Shown in pieces: positions 17,637-26,588 of a stretch of DNA of 64,000 nucleotides. Position 1 is the first letter of the stretch. Each line of letters begins with the position of its first letter. The DNA lies in the IMG/VR virus record IMGVR_UViG_3300033146_001759, positions 1-64,000 of that record; one strand, 5' to 3'. Below the pieces are notes generated by a model. That model saw only the letters and a list, made by a program, of their open reading frames with translations. It was not told the DNA's origin and made no database searches. This DNA comes from a virus. A program made the position numbers and the translations under genes.

Positions 17637-18878
17637 ATGAATATAAAACAACAGTGTGAACAATATTTAAAATACAAATATGAATATTACATTATTGGTG
17701 AATCTAGTATTAGTGATTATGAATTTGATGTATTTGAACAAGACTTAATTAAAACCAATGATAGTTTAGCACTACAAGTAACAAATCTTGTTGATTTCCC
17801 ATCATTAAAAACAATAAAAAGTATTGGTTTAAATATTGAAAATATAGCACCCACATATAAAGTAAAACGTGATGATGCTGATTATAAACACTCAACATTG
17901 ATGCTTTCAACACAAAAAATTCAAGTTAACGATGAAGACAATTTACCATTACACGAAGTTAATCTATTTTTAAATAGAACACAATCACCTTATTATGAAT
18001 GTGGACCAAAATATGATGGAAATGGATTAGATGTTTTATATATAAATGGTAAATTAGAAAAAATATTAACTCGTGGGGATAAATTATATGGTAAAGATAA
18101 AACTAAAAAACTTAGCTTATTAGTACCATCAACAATCCCAATGAAAGGTAATATTGAAGTTAGAGGGGAAGTTGTAGTAAATGAAAAATATTGGAAAGAA
18201 TTTTTCTCAAGAAATGACCCAAATAATCCTGATAATGCAAGAAATTGGGTTGCTGGAATAATATCCAAAGAAAATTATTATATTGAGGAATTAAATGAAT
18301 TAGTTTTTGTTGCGTTTTCTATGGTTGAAGTTAAAAACGAAAAACCAAACTATATAGAAAATGAAATAATAAAATTAAAGGAAAATGGATTCAACAAAAA
18401 CCATGATCCATTCATGATTAAAATCAAAGGAATTAATGATTTTAAAGATATGTATTTTAAATATAAAAAATATAGAGATGATTGTGAATTTATGTTAGAT
18501 GGTATTGTTATTAAATACCCAGAACATATAAGAAATAGTCTTGGTGTAAACAATAAGTATCCTAAATGGTCTGTTGCTATAAAATTCATCCCAGATGTAG
18601 TTAAGACAATGATTAAAGAGATTATTTGGTCATTGGGTAAAGATGGTCATTTAACCCCAATCGCTATCTTAGAGCCAGTAGAATTACTTGGTACAATGGT
18701 TAGAAAAGCAAGTTTAGCAAACTTAGGTAATATTCAAAGACGTGGTGCTTATCCTGGTGCAATAGTTTCCCTTAAAAAAAGTGGAGAAATCATACCAATG
18801 ATTATAGATGTTTTAGTTAAAAGTCCAAAACACGATATATACGAAAAAGAATTAAATGATTATTTATTAACACATTAA
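17637..18878 (+). CDS. ligA: NAD+-dependent DNA ligase, minimal form
   Basis: 413 aa. An N-terminal Ia-like helical NAD-binding part (YYIIGESSISDYEFD) is followed by the adenylation core: KYDG with nucleophile Lys125, RGDKLYGKDKT, EVRGEVVV, NPDNARNWVAGII, LDGIVIKYP and KWSVAIKFIP. Then comes an OB-fold start (GHLTPIAILEPVELLG and RRGAYPGAIVSLKKSG). The zinc finger, HhH and BRCT domains of cellular LigA (about 670 aa) are absent, as in other viral LigA forms. It seals nicks during replication and releases nicotinamide mononucleotide, another NAD+ sink in this phage. Confidence 0.9.
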   Translation: MNIKQQCEQYLKYKYEYYIIGESSISDYEFDVFEQDLIKTNDSLALQVTNLVDFPSLKTIKSIGLNIENIAPTYKVKRDDADYKHSTLMLSTQKIQVNDEDNLPLHEVNLFLNRTQSPYYECGPKYDGNGLDVLYINGKLEKILTRGDKLYGKDKTKKLSLLVPSTIPMKGNIEVRGEVVVNEKYWKEFFSRNDPNNPDNARNWVAGIISKENYYIEELNELVFVAFSMVEVKNEKPNYIENEIIKLKENGFNKNHDPFMIKIKGINDFKDMYFKYKKYRDDCEFMLDGIVIKYPEHIRNSLGVNNKYPKWSVAIKFIPDVVKTMIKEIIWSLGKDGHLTPIAILEPVELLGTMVRKASLANLGNIQRRGAYPGAIVSLKKSGEIIPMIIDVLVKSPKHDIYEKELNDYLLTH

Positions 18879-18888
18879 AATCATCAAT

Positions 18889-19200
18889 ATGCCATATCTT
18901 AGTGAAAAAATAAAAATCTCTGGTACGAAACACGACAGAAGAATAAAATTAACACAAGAAGAAAGAATTGAGATATTTAATAGTAATTTATCTCAACGCA
19001 AACTTGCTGCAATTTATAATGTCAGCAGAAGCCTTATTCGGTTTATAAAAGACCCAGAAAAAGCTAAAAGAAATTATCAACTCAGATTACAACGAGGTGG
19101 ATCCAAACAATATTATAATAAAGAATATTCTACATTAAAAACAAGAGAACATAGACAATATAAACAACAATTATTTATAAACAACGAAATATCTAATTAA
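18889..19200 (+). CDS. helix-turn-helix DNA-binding protein
   Basis: 103 aa. LTQEERIEIFNSNLSQRKLA and AIYNVSRSLIRFIKDPEKAK form a homeodomain-like helix-turn-helix (resolvase or transposase type). The basic, Tyr-rich end (REHRQYKQQLF) is typical of small phage regulators in Bacteroidota. It lies 10 bases after ligA in the same operon; a transcription-regulator role is inferred. Confidence 0.65.
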   Translation: MPYLSEKIKISGTKHDRRIKLTQEERIEIFNSNLSQRKLAAIYNVSRSLIRFIKDPEKAKRNYQLRLQRGGSKQYYNKEYSTLKTREHRQYKQQLFINNEISN

Positions 19201-19202
19201 AT

Positions 19203-19454
19203 ATGAAAAATAAAATAGACCGTGCTGTTGACACTTATTTCAAAAATAATGAAATAAACTCAAATGATTTATCTCACGTAAAAGATATAGCAAAATCTAT
19301 ACTATATGATAAATTTAATGTAATGCACGGTGGTGGATTCGTAAAAGCTTTTAATTTAAATAATTTATTGATGACTTTTCAAAAAGCTGATTTAACAATA
19401 TTAGATGCTATACCATACTTAGTAAAAATGACACAAAATATAGAAATCAAATAA
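19203..19454 (+). CDS. small hypothetical protein
   Basis: 83 aa, not recognised; VMHGGGFVKAFNLNNLLMTF is its most conserved-looking stretch. Two bases after the HTH gene, same operon. Confidence 0.6.
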   Translation: MKNKIDRAVDTYFKNNEINSNDLSHVKDIAKSILYDKFNVMHGGGFVKAFNLNNLLMTFQKADLTILDAIPYLVKMTQNIEIK

Positions 19455-19476
19455 TAAACTTTAAATAATATAAATT

Positions 19477-19734
19477 ATGGGAAAATACATTAACACAAAC
19501 AGTAAAGGTGAAGTACTACCAACAATCAACAAAGCAAAAGAGTTAATTAAAGATGGTGCAAAAATGGTTAGTGATGAAAAATTTTTAGAAAATATGGTAT
19601 GTGTTGTTGAAAATGCATGGTTTGATGCAGCAGCATATGCTTATAGTGAAAAAGAATTTTTATTATTTAAAGAACCAGATGGAAGGAAAAAAACGTGGTT
19701 AATATATCCACTCGCACCTAAATTAGCACAGTAA
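19477..19734 (+). CDS. small hypothetical protein
   Basis: 85 aa. Contains the well-ordered core ENMVCVVENAWFDAAAYAYS followed by DGRKKTWLIYPLA, unusually rich in Ala, Trp and Tyr for this genome, which suggests a conserved folded domain. I do not recognise the family. Last gene of the ligase operon. Confidence 0.6.
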   Translation: MGKYINTNSKGEVLPTINKAKELIKDGAKMVSDEKFLENMVCVVENAWFDAAAYAYSEKEFLLFKEPDGRKKTWLIYPLAPKLAQ

Positions 19735-19754
19735 TTTTTATAGTAGTAAAAGAT

Positions 19755-19976
19755 TTATTTCAATGTAATTATAGCAGAAATTATTTTTTTACTACTATAT
19801 TTTTTTATTTCCAAAATATTATCATATTTGGTTTTTTTAATATCTTCTATTATGAAATCTATTGCTAAATATGATTCAAAAAATATTTCAACATAATTTT
19901 CATCTTTACTATCCATTTTATATGCTTTTATATCAAACCCAGCATCCTTTAAATATTTTTTGACTATCTCCTTCAT
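19755..19976 (-). CDS. small hypothetical protein
   Basis: 73 aa, convergent to the ligase operon. MKEIVKKYLKDAGFDIKAYK start; alternating hydrophobic and charged residues suggest a small alpha-beta fold. Function unknown. Confidence 0.55.
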   Translation of the reverse strand: MKEIVKKYLKDAGFDIKAYKMDSKDENYVEIFFESYLAIDFIIEDIKKTKYDNILEIKKYSSKKIISAIITLK

Positions 19977-20016
19977 CTTTTTTATTCTTTTTTATGGCTA
20001 TGTTTATCATAACCAA

Positions 20017-20142
20017 TTAACTCGTAGCATAATTAACAATATTTTTCAATAAATTCACTTCATCAAATAATAAGACATATAATACATTAATAGATTTATG
20101 TTCAACGTTTTTAAATAACTGTTTATTTGCTGCTTGTTTCAT
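20017..20142 (-). CDS. small hypothetical protein
   Basis: 41 aa, MKQAANKQLFKNVEHKSINV start. A TTTAATATATATTA box lies directly before the ATG, like the candidate late promoter. Its small size makes it tentative. Confidence 0.4.
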   Translation of the reverse strand: MKQAANKQLFKNVEHKSINVLYVLLFDEVNLLKNIVNYATS

Positions 20143-20185
20143 AGTAATATATATTAAATAAATAAATCATTTATTTATATACATA

Positions 20186-21535
20186 TCAATTATTATACCA
20201 TTCATTTTCATATTTCTTAATAACTAAATACATTTCATCTTGTAAAAATTCTCCTAAATCATAAAGAAAAAACTTTATAGTATCAGATATATCATCTTTC
20301 CATATCTCTGTTCCATCTATAAGATCAAATATTTTATCAAAATCTATTATTTTTAAAAAATTATCATTACTTTTTAAATTATAAATATAATTATATTTAA
20401 AGAACTCATTATCTGATATTATCATTTCACTGAGCTTAGTTTTTATAGCTGAAAATGTTGATTTTAAATATTTTTTTATTTCTGGTATATTATAATAATT
20501 ATTAATAAAATCACCATTTTTATCATATGAATTATATTTACTACTACTTAATATTTTATTAAGATAATCATCAACATACTTTTTCATTTTTTTATTAATA
20601 TCATCATTAAATTGTTTTTGTGTTGTTTTACCAATATATAATTTATATTCTAAATATTCTTTAATTGTTTTCGTATTATGCTTAACCATATCATCAGATA
20701 ACATCTTTAAAATATTTCGAGAGATTATGTTTGTAGTAGATCTCATATTATGTATATCAGCACCAATACTATTTTCTAAATCTCTTGCAAAAACCCTATT
20801 TTGATATTTAATATGTTTTTCATAATCAATTATCCTATTTTTTATAGAATATAACTCTTTATCAGAATATTCACCTGTTAAATAATCATATAATTTTTTT
20901 TCATTTTCTATATCTTTTACTATATATAATGCCCCAATTTTATATATATAATCTAATGATTTATAGTCATCATCATCAATAATTTCTTTTGGTGAAATTT
21001 TTCTATTTTTATTACCACTATTAAAATATTTTTCATCATCATAAAAATTTATTTCAATGTTTAACTTTTTTGCATTTTCAATAATATCTTTATATAATTC
21101 TTTCTTTGAATTTAATATATCAATAGATATTATATATTCATTAATATTTTTTATTTCATCTTTATTAGATATTAATCTTTCTTCCATTTCATCAAGACTA
21201 GTATTATTTATCATTGATTTAACATCTCTTGGAGCATTCCAATAATCTATATTTATTATTTTATTATTATAATTTAATTTTTTTCCATCAAATTTAATTC
21301 TAACAGCACCATCAAATGAAAACCTATTTCCATATCCATGTTTTATAGATTTAGTTCTAGTCAAAGAAAAAAAGTACATCTTATTATTATTTTTATTATT
21401 ATCTGCAACAGATCCTATTGAACTTGTTAAATATAATTTATTTGTTTCAAGAATATTCTTCAATCTTCTAATATTTGTAAAATGATATAATATATCAGTC
21501 GCTTTTTCTAATATAAAATTATTAAATTTTTTCAT
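20186..21535 (-). CDS. putative ADP-ribosyltransferase-fold effector with capsid-targeting-like leader
   Basis: 449 aa. The leader MKKFNNFILEK is the best match here to the T4 head-targeting peptide and ends in I-L-E. It is followed at once by ATDILYHFTNIRRLKNIL, an H-F-T start as in ART-fold toxins and antitoxins. Then come a YFFSLTRTKS strand, an INIDYW loop and LDEMEERLIS, whose Glu pair would fit the catalytic acid. The C-terminal 270 residues are helical and charged, of unknown role. A TATATA box precedes the ATG. Interpretation: a late, packaged, injected NAD+-using effector; the enzymatic call is pattern-based. Confidence 0.55.
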   Translation of the reverse strand: MKKFNNFILEKATDILYHFTNIRRLKNILETNKLYLTSSIGSVADNNKNNNKMYFFSLTRTKSIKHGYGNRFSFDGAVRIKFDGKKLNYNNKIINIDYWNAPRDVKSMINNTSLDEMEERLISNKDEIKNINEYIISIDILNSKKELYKDIIENAKKLNIEINFYDDEKYFNSGNKNRKISPKEIIDDDDYKSLDYIYKIGALYIVKDIENEKKLYDYLTGEYSDKELYSIKNRIIDYEKHIKYQNRVFARDLENSIGADIHNMRSTTNIISRNILKMLSDDMVKHNTKTIKEYLEYKLYIGKTTQKQFNDDINKKMKKYVDDYLNKILSSSKYNSYDKNGDFINNYYNIPEIKKYLKSTFSAIKTKLSEMIISDNEFFKYNYIYNLKSNDNFLKIIDFDKIFDLIDGTEIWKDDISDTIKFFLYDLGEFLQDEMYLVIKKYENEWYNN

Positions 21536-21586
21536 ATCCTATATATAATTTTTTCATATCATTTTTTAAGAAAAAACAGATTTTTA

Positions 21587-21609
21587 TTTTAATATATATA
21601 ATAAATAAA
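21587..21609 (+). promoter_or_regulatory. candidate phage late promoter (tail sheath)
   Basis: TTTTAATATATATAATAAAT about 35-57 bases before the sheath ATG, similar to the box before the capsid gene. Confidence 0.45.
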
Positions 21610-21643
21610 CTTAAAAAAGTAAAAAAAAAATAATTTTAAAATT

Positions 21644-24600
21644 ATGCCAATACAAAATAAAGATTTAGGTAAATATGATAGACCAGATATATTTATCAAT
21701 GAAATCAACGATTCTTTTATTGATTTACCACAACAAGATACATTAATAAACTTAGTTCCTGGATTTTCAAAAAATGGACCGGTTATGACACCAGAAAAAG
21801 TATCTACACCAGATGAATTTAAAAAAATATTTGGAGATATAGATAAAGGACTTGAAAGAAAAGGTTCATTTTTTCACAGAACATGTTTAAAAATGTTAGA
21901 ATCTGGACCAATATACGCATTAAATTTATTATTAACAAATGATGATAGAGATAAAGCAAATTGGAAATCAATATCTTGTGCATCAAATTATAAAAATGAC
22001 ATAACTAAAAATATGCCATATTCAAGATTATTTAATAGACAAGATTTTTGGAAAAAAGATTCTGAAACATTCTTAGATTATGTTAATGATCCACAAGTAG
22101 ATTATGATAGAGTTTTACATTTATCTAACTTAGGTAATAAAGTAACTACTACATTTATTTTCAAATCAAAAATAAAGGGGTTTGATATAACTGCTGAAGA
22201 TTGGTATAATGGTAAAACTAATGTACCACAATATATTAACAATAAAGATTGGGTATCTGATTATATCGTATCTGTATTAGTATTAGATGGTGATTGGACA
22301 CAATATGATAATTTATCTTCTGATCAACGTTGGGGGAATTATTTTACAAAAGATGGTTTAGATAAAAATAAAGTACAAAATTTTGTTGATGAACCAACTG
22401 TTAATACATTAGCTTATTATGATGCATCATTAATACCTTACTTTAAAGATTTTAGTGATAGAGATATGTATATTAAAAATTTAATTAATAATGACACAAA
22501 TAAAACTGGTCTTTTTTGTGCATATTTTGAAGATGAAATTTTAGATGCTGATTTTCCAATTGGTAAAATAGATTTAATTGGACAAAACTTAGTAGGAGAG
22601 AATATATCAACTGATATTAATTTCTTATCATATAAAGAATCAATAGCCGAAAATATCACATATAATGAAACAGATTTAGATGATATAGGAAACGTTTTCG
22701 GTAATTATGCTATTTTAAAAGATGAATTTGTTGCTGGTTCAAATAGAACTGCAAGATATACAAACCATTATGTAAATGGTATGACAATCGGAAATACTGG
22801 TAGTATGATATTTAAAGAAGTTATTAGTTTTTCAGCACCATCTACAATAAGTTTAGCTAGTGCTGGTGCTAATATAAATGATAAAATATTCTTTAATAAA
22901 GATTATGATTCAATAATTGGATTCAATGAAACAAAAGCATATTATATCAAATCTATATCTGGTAGTGAGATAACAATATCTGAATCTATTGGTGGACCAA
23001 CATTAACATTTGTTAGTGGAACTAAAAGTGATATGTATGTAACAAGCATTAAACACGATTACACTGCAACCGGAACACCATCGGATCCAGCATATTTTAA
23101 TATTTCTAATACATCATATAGTATTTTAAGTGGAGCATCATTAAATATACAATTAGATCCTATATATTTTGATGATAATATACAATCATTTGAAAGATAC
23201 GATATATTATATTTATCAAGAGAAAATGATGCTAAAATACACATATTAAAAGGTGACCAATCAGAAGAAAATTCAACTGCACAAAAACCATATTTCACTT
23301 TAGATTATAATGAACATATAATACTAGGTGTTATAAAAATCAGTTTAGTTAGTGGTGTATTAAATACTTCATATAATGGCATAACAATAAGTAATACTGG
23401 ATATATACCATTTAATCTAAATATATCTAGTGGGACAACAACATCAAATTATATATCAATCGAATTTAATGGTACTAATGGGGTAACTGATTATACTAAT
23501 TATATGCAAATAAGAAATAGAAATAAATATGATGAAATAGAAAAAAACCTATTAAATGGTAAAGGAGTATTAATATCAAATAATGATGCAAGTAAATATT
23601 ATATAACAAATACAAATTTAACTACAATTGATTATAATAATACATCAAATGCTACAATAAAAATTTATGGTATGGATAATGCATCTGATTATTATTCAAC
23701 TAGTGATCTATTATTATATTATATTGATAATGAATTTAATACACCAAATTCATTTAAATACATCAAATCATTAACAGTTAATACATCAGCAGATACTGCT
23801 ATTATTGGTAAATATTCTAATTTATATCAAGATTATTACAATGGACAAATAAACAATGGTGATATTATTTATTTAAATAATAATACTGGGACTACTATTT
23901 CTAATAATAATATTCCAATAAATGGTTATTTTATAGATGATTTATTATCAATTGATTTAGATTCATTTATAATTGATTTTGATACTACTTATGATAAAAA
24001 AATAATCATAAAATCAAATAATTCATCATATAAACAAACTGTTGAAATTGAAAAAACTATACCGGCTGATATATTAAACCCAATGGAAACAACATATTCT
24101 ATTAAAGTTGATAAAAATAGATATAATGAATTAATTAGGGGTGAATTTTTAGAAGCATATTACAATGTTAATGATTTAGTATATGGTGAATCACCAAAAA
24201 CATTAACTAGAATTATTAAAGTACAAAATGATTTAGATGATGAATCACTAAAAATATTAACTTGTGATGCACCAATAAATTTAACAGAATATCCTATTGG
24301 TAGTAGAAAATTTAATACTATGACATATCCAACAATTGATAAATATGTTAAAACATATAAAGGTATTAAATTAACACCATTTATAATTAGTCCAGAATCT
24401 ATACCTAACGGTACAGAAGAAAGACAATCTAATATTTTAAATTTATTACACCCTAACACTAATTTAGGTAAAGGATTAATAAATAAAAATAAAATACAAT
24501 GGAGATATTTAATTGATAGTTTTGGACTTGGTTTAACATCAAACTCAAAACAACAATATGCTGATTTATTAGGTAAAAAATTAAATTCATTTGGATTTAT

Positions 24601-25399
24601 TTCTGCACCATCTGTAAAAACATTTAAAAAATCAACAAACCCAAGTTTTATAAATGATGATAAAACATTAAACACAAATTATTTGAAAACTGGTGGAGAT
24701 GAATTAAAAAACCCATCATTTTTATATAGTTTTGCAACCGGTGTAGGTAAATCAACAATAGGTTACTTCTTCCCATATATTAATGTTAATAATGATGGTA
24801 TTCCTAGTGATGTACCACCTGCAGCATATGTTGCAACAACATATATGCAAAAGTTCTTAACATCATCATCAGCAATCCAACCTTGGACAATAGCTGCTGG
24901 TATTAGTAATGGTAGATTAAATGGTGTTGGGGATGTTGAAATGGACTTCACTGATGAAGATTTATCAAATTTATATGGTATGGGATTAAATCCAATCGTT
25001 AAAAAAGCAAAAGCTGGATATTGCATAAATTCTGAATCAACAGCAGCAGTATTCCCATATTCTTCATTATCTGTTATACATTCAAGAGAAGTCTTAATAG
25101 AATTAGAAAATGCATTATATGATATGCTATTAAGATACCAATGGAGATTTAATACTGGAGCAATTAGAGCAGAAATAAAATATAAAGCTGATAAGATTTG
25201 TCAAGATATTGAAAATAGAGATGGTTTATATTATTATAATAATGTTATTGATGAAACTAACAATACTAATTATATTATTGATTTACAAATGGGTGTATTA
25301 TATACATACATAGAAATAATTAAAGGTATGGGTATCATCGTAAATAACATTACTATTTTAAAGAAAGGTGATATTCAATCTGGTGGATTTTCATCTTAA
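21644..25399 (+). CDS. contractile tail sheath protein (T4 gp18-like)
   Basis: 1251 aa, about twice T4 gp18 (659 aa). The N-terminus (KYDRPDIFINEINDSF, LVPGFSKNGPVMTPEKV) and the C-terminal 350 residues are typical of sheath subunits. The latter include YVATTYMQKFLTSSSAIQPW, the core GRLNGVGDVEMDFTDEDL, the handshake-forming end TNYIIDLQMGVLYTYIEIIK and an Ile-rich last strand. The extra length sits between about residues 380 and 830 as Ser/Thr/Asn-rich strand-rich insertions, probably surface domains. Own promoter-like box and terminator. Confidence 0.85.
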   Translation: MPIQNKDLGKYDRPDIFINEINDSFIDLPQQDTLINLVPGFSKNGPVMTPEKVSTPDEFKKIFGDIDKGLERKGSFFHRTCLKMLESGPIYALNLLLTNDDRDKANWKSISCASNYKNDITKNMPYSRLFNRQDFWKKDSETFLDYVNDPQVDYDRVLHLSNLGNKVTTTFIFKSKIKGFDITAEDWYNGKTNVPQYINNKDWVSDYIVSVLVLDGDWTQYDNLSSDQRWGNYFTKDGLDKNKVQNFVDEPTVNTLAYYDASLIPYFKDFSDRDMYIKNLINNDTNKTGLFCAYFEDEILDADFPIGKIDLIGQNLVGENISTDINFLSYKESIAENITYNETDLDDIGNVFGNYAILKDEFVAGSNRTARYTNHYVNGMTIGNTGSMIFKEVISFSAPSTISLASAGANINDKIFFNKDYDSIIGFNETKAYYIKSISGSEITISESIGGPTLTFVSGTKSDMYVTSIKHDYTATGTPSDPAYFNISNTSYSILSGASLNIQLDPIYFDDNIQSFERYDILYLSRENDAKIHILKGDQSEENSTAQKPYFTLDYNEHIILGVIKISLVSGVLNTSYNGITISNTGYIPFNLNISSGTTTSNYISIEFNGTNGVTDYTNYMQIRNRNKYDEIEKNLLNGKGVLISNNDASKYYITNTNLTTIDYNNTSNATIKIYGMDNASDYYSTSDLLLYYIDNEFNTPNSFKYIKSLTVNTSADTAIIGKYSNLYQDYYNGQINNGDIIYLNNNTGTTISNNNIPINGYFIDDLLSIDLDSFIIDFDTTYDKKIIIKSNNSSYKQTVEIEKTIPADILNPMETTYSIKVDKNRYNELIRGEFLEAYYNVNDLVYGESPKTLTRIIKVQNDLDDESLKILTCDAPINLTEYPIGSRKFNTMTYPTIDKYVKTYKGIKLTPFIISPESIPNGTEERQSNILNLLHPNTNLGKGLINKNKIQWRYLIDSFGLGLTSNSKQQYADLLGKKLNSFGFISAPSVKTFKKSTNPSFINDDKTLNTNYLKTGGDELKNPSFLYSFATGVGKSTIGYFFPYINVNNDGIPSDVPPAAYVATTYMQKFLTSSSAIQPWTIAAGISNGRLNGVGDVEMDFTDEDLSNLYGMGLNPIVKKAKAGYCINSESTAAVFPYSSLSVIHSREVLIELENALYDMLLRYQWRFNTGAIRAEIKYKADKICQDIENRDGLYYYNNVIDETNNTNYIIDLQMGVLYTYIEIIKGMGIIVNNITILKKGDIQSGGFSS

Positions 25400-25414
25400 A
25401 ATTTAAGTTTATAT

Positions 25415-25455
25415 AAAAAAAAAAGAGTGATTTTTTAATTACTCTTTTTTTATTG
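25415..25455 (+). terminator. terminator after tail sheath
   Basis: Stem AAAAAAGAGT with ACTCTTTTTT, followed by T-run, 16 bases after the sheath stop. Confidence 0.8.
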
Positions 25456-25466
25456 GTTTTTTTTTG

Positions 25467-25474
25467 TACCTTTG
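25467..25474 (+). promoter_or_regulatory. Bacteroidota-type promoter (TACCTTTG)
   Basis: TACCTTTG, 30 bases before ATG 25504. Its position excludes the upstream in-frame start at 25453. Confidence 0.65.
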
Positions 25475-25503
25475 CATTAAATATAAATATAAATATAAAT
25501 ATT

Positions 25504-25755
25504 ATGAAATTATCAGATTGGATTATAATTGATGGTTACTGTGCAACAAAAGTATTAGAAGGTACAGATCACAATAATGTAGAAAATAGAGTTGCTTTTA
25601 TAGAAAAAAGCCCACGTATTAGAGTAGCACCATTTAACGGTGATGAAGATTGGAAAAACTGGAAATATGGAGACAAAGGAAGTGAATACGGTAAAGATAT
25701 AGAAAGTAGAGAATGGTGTGACAATGAACTCATAAAACTTGGATATACACTTTAA
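25504..25755 (+). CDS. small hypothetical protein
   Basis: 83 aa, start MKLSDWIIIDGYCATKVLEG. The ATG at 25504 is chosen because the promoter lies upstream of it and inside any longer reading. Contains EDWKNWKYGDKGSEYGKD; Trp-rich and acidic. Unknown function; likely early. Confidence 0.6.
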   Translation: MKLSDWIIIDGYCATKVLEGTDHNNVENRVAFIEKSPRIRVAPFNGDEDWKNWKYGDKGSEYGKDIESREWCDNELIKLGYTL

Positions 25756-25789
25756 AAAAATTAACAACAACAAACTAAATAATATAAAT

Positions 25790-26005
25790 ATGAATATTGA
25801 ATTAAGTGATAAATTAATTGCAATTTTTTCAACACCTAATACTATAAAAATTGAAAAAGTGAAAAGAACCCATGGTGAAAAAAAGTTTTTTAAATATATA
25901 TGGGAAATCAATGGAGTAAAAACAACAAATTGGGGTGGATTTGATACATTGGAAAGCTGTATTGATAATTGTTTAGAATGGATAGTTATTAAATCATTAC
26001 AATAA
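25790..26005 (+). CDS. small hypothetical protein
   Basis: 71 aa from ATG 25790 (MNIELSDKLIAIF). Contains KYIWEINGVKTTNWGGFDTL followed by a Cys-x3-Asp-x-Cys segment. It follows the previous gene after 34 bases and precedes a hairpin terminator. Confidence 0.6.
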   Translation: MNIELSDKLIAIFSTPNTIKIEKVKRTHGEKKFFKYIWEINGVKTTNWGGFDTLESCIDNCLEWIVIKSLQ

Positions 26006-26025
26006 TGATAAGAACATATACACAA

Positions 26026-26058
26026 AAAAAGAGAGTTATTAAAAACAACTCTCTTTTT
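26026..26058 (+). terminator. terminator, first copy of a near-duplicate pair
   Basis: AAAAAGAGAGTT stem with AACTCTCTTTTT. Almost the same hairpin recurs at 26536-26568 on the other side of the ART-like gene. Confidence 0.8.
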
Positions 26059-26095
26059 ATTTATATATATAGAAAATATTATATATACTTTAAAA

Positions 26096-26512
26096 ATGAG
26101 AAAACAAATTAATAATTTTACACAATGGACAAAGAAACAATTAAATGAAATTAATAACTCACATTTAATAGAAGTAATACCCAATAAATACATATATCAT
26201 ACATCAAATCCTATATTTAGAGATAAAATTAGAGAGATGGGATTAATACCAAAAAATAAGAGTGAAACTTGGTTATCAGACACAAAGATAAACGGTAAAG
26301 TTATATTTGCAGTTAATAGTGATAATAAAGTTGAGTGGTGGGATTCAACATATGATGATGATATTTATCAAATAGATACCGACTTACTCAATAATAAATG
26401 GTATAATGACCCTAATTTCGGTTTAGATAATAAGCGTATTATCACATTTAATTCTATACCAATTAATGCAATTAAACTAATATATAGGGGGTCATATTCA
26501 AATAACATATAA
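26096..26512 (+). CDS. putative ADP-ribosyltransferase-fold protein in a single-gene cassette
   Basis: 138 aa. After a charged start (MRKQINNFTQWTKKQLNEIN) comes NKYIYHTSNPIFRDKIREMG with LIPK, the Y-H-T-S...I...G-L pattern of ART-fold proteins such as KptA-like and DUF3990-like families. Then SETWLSDTKINGKVIFAVN corresponds to the second motif. The start resembles, but does not cleanly match, the capsid-targeting leader. It has its own TATATA box upstream and is bracketed by two near-identical terminators, so it looks like an inserted moron-type unit between sheath and capsid genes. Confidence 0.5.
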   Translation: MRKQINNFTQWTKKQLNEINNSHLIEVIPNKYIYHTSNPIFRDKIREMGLIPKNKSETWLSDTKINGKVIFAVNSDNKVEWWDSTYDDDIYQIDTDLLNNKWYNDPNFGLDNKRIITFNSIPINAIKLIYRGSYSNNI

Positions 26513-26535
26513 CCTTTTTATAAAGTTATAATAAA

Positions 26536-26568
26536 AAAAAGAGAGTTATTAAAAATAACTCTCTTTTT
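26536..26568. terminator. bidirectional terminator, second copy of a near-duplicate pair
   Basis: AAAAAGAGAGTTATT stem with AATAACTCTCTTTTT between the convergent ART-like and major capsid genes; serves both strands. Confidence 0.85.
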
Positions 26569-26588
26569 ATATTATTAGTGATTAACTA

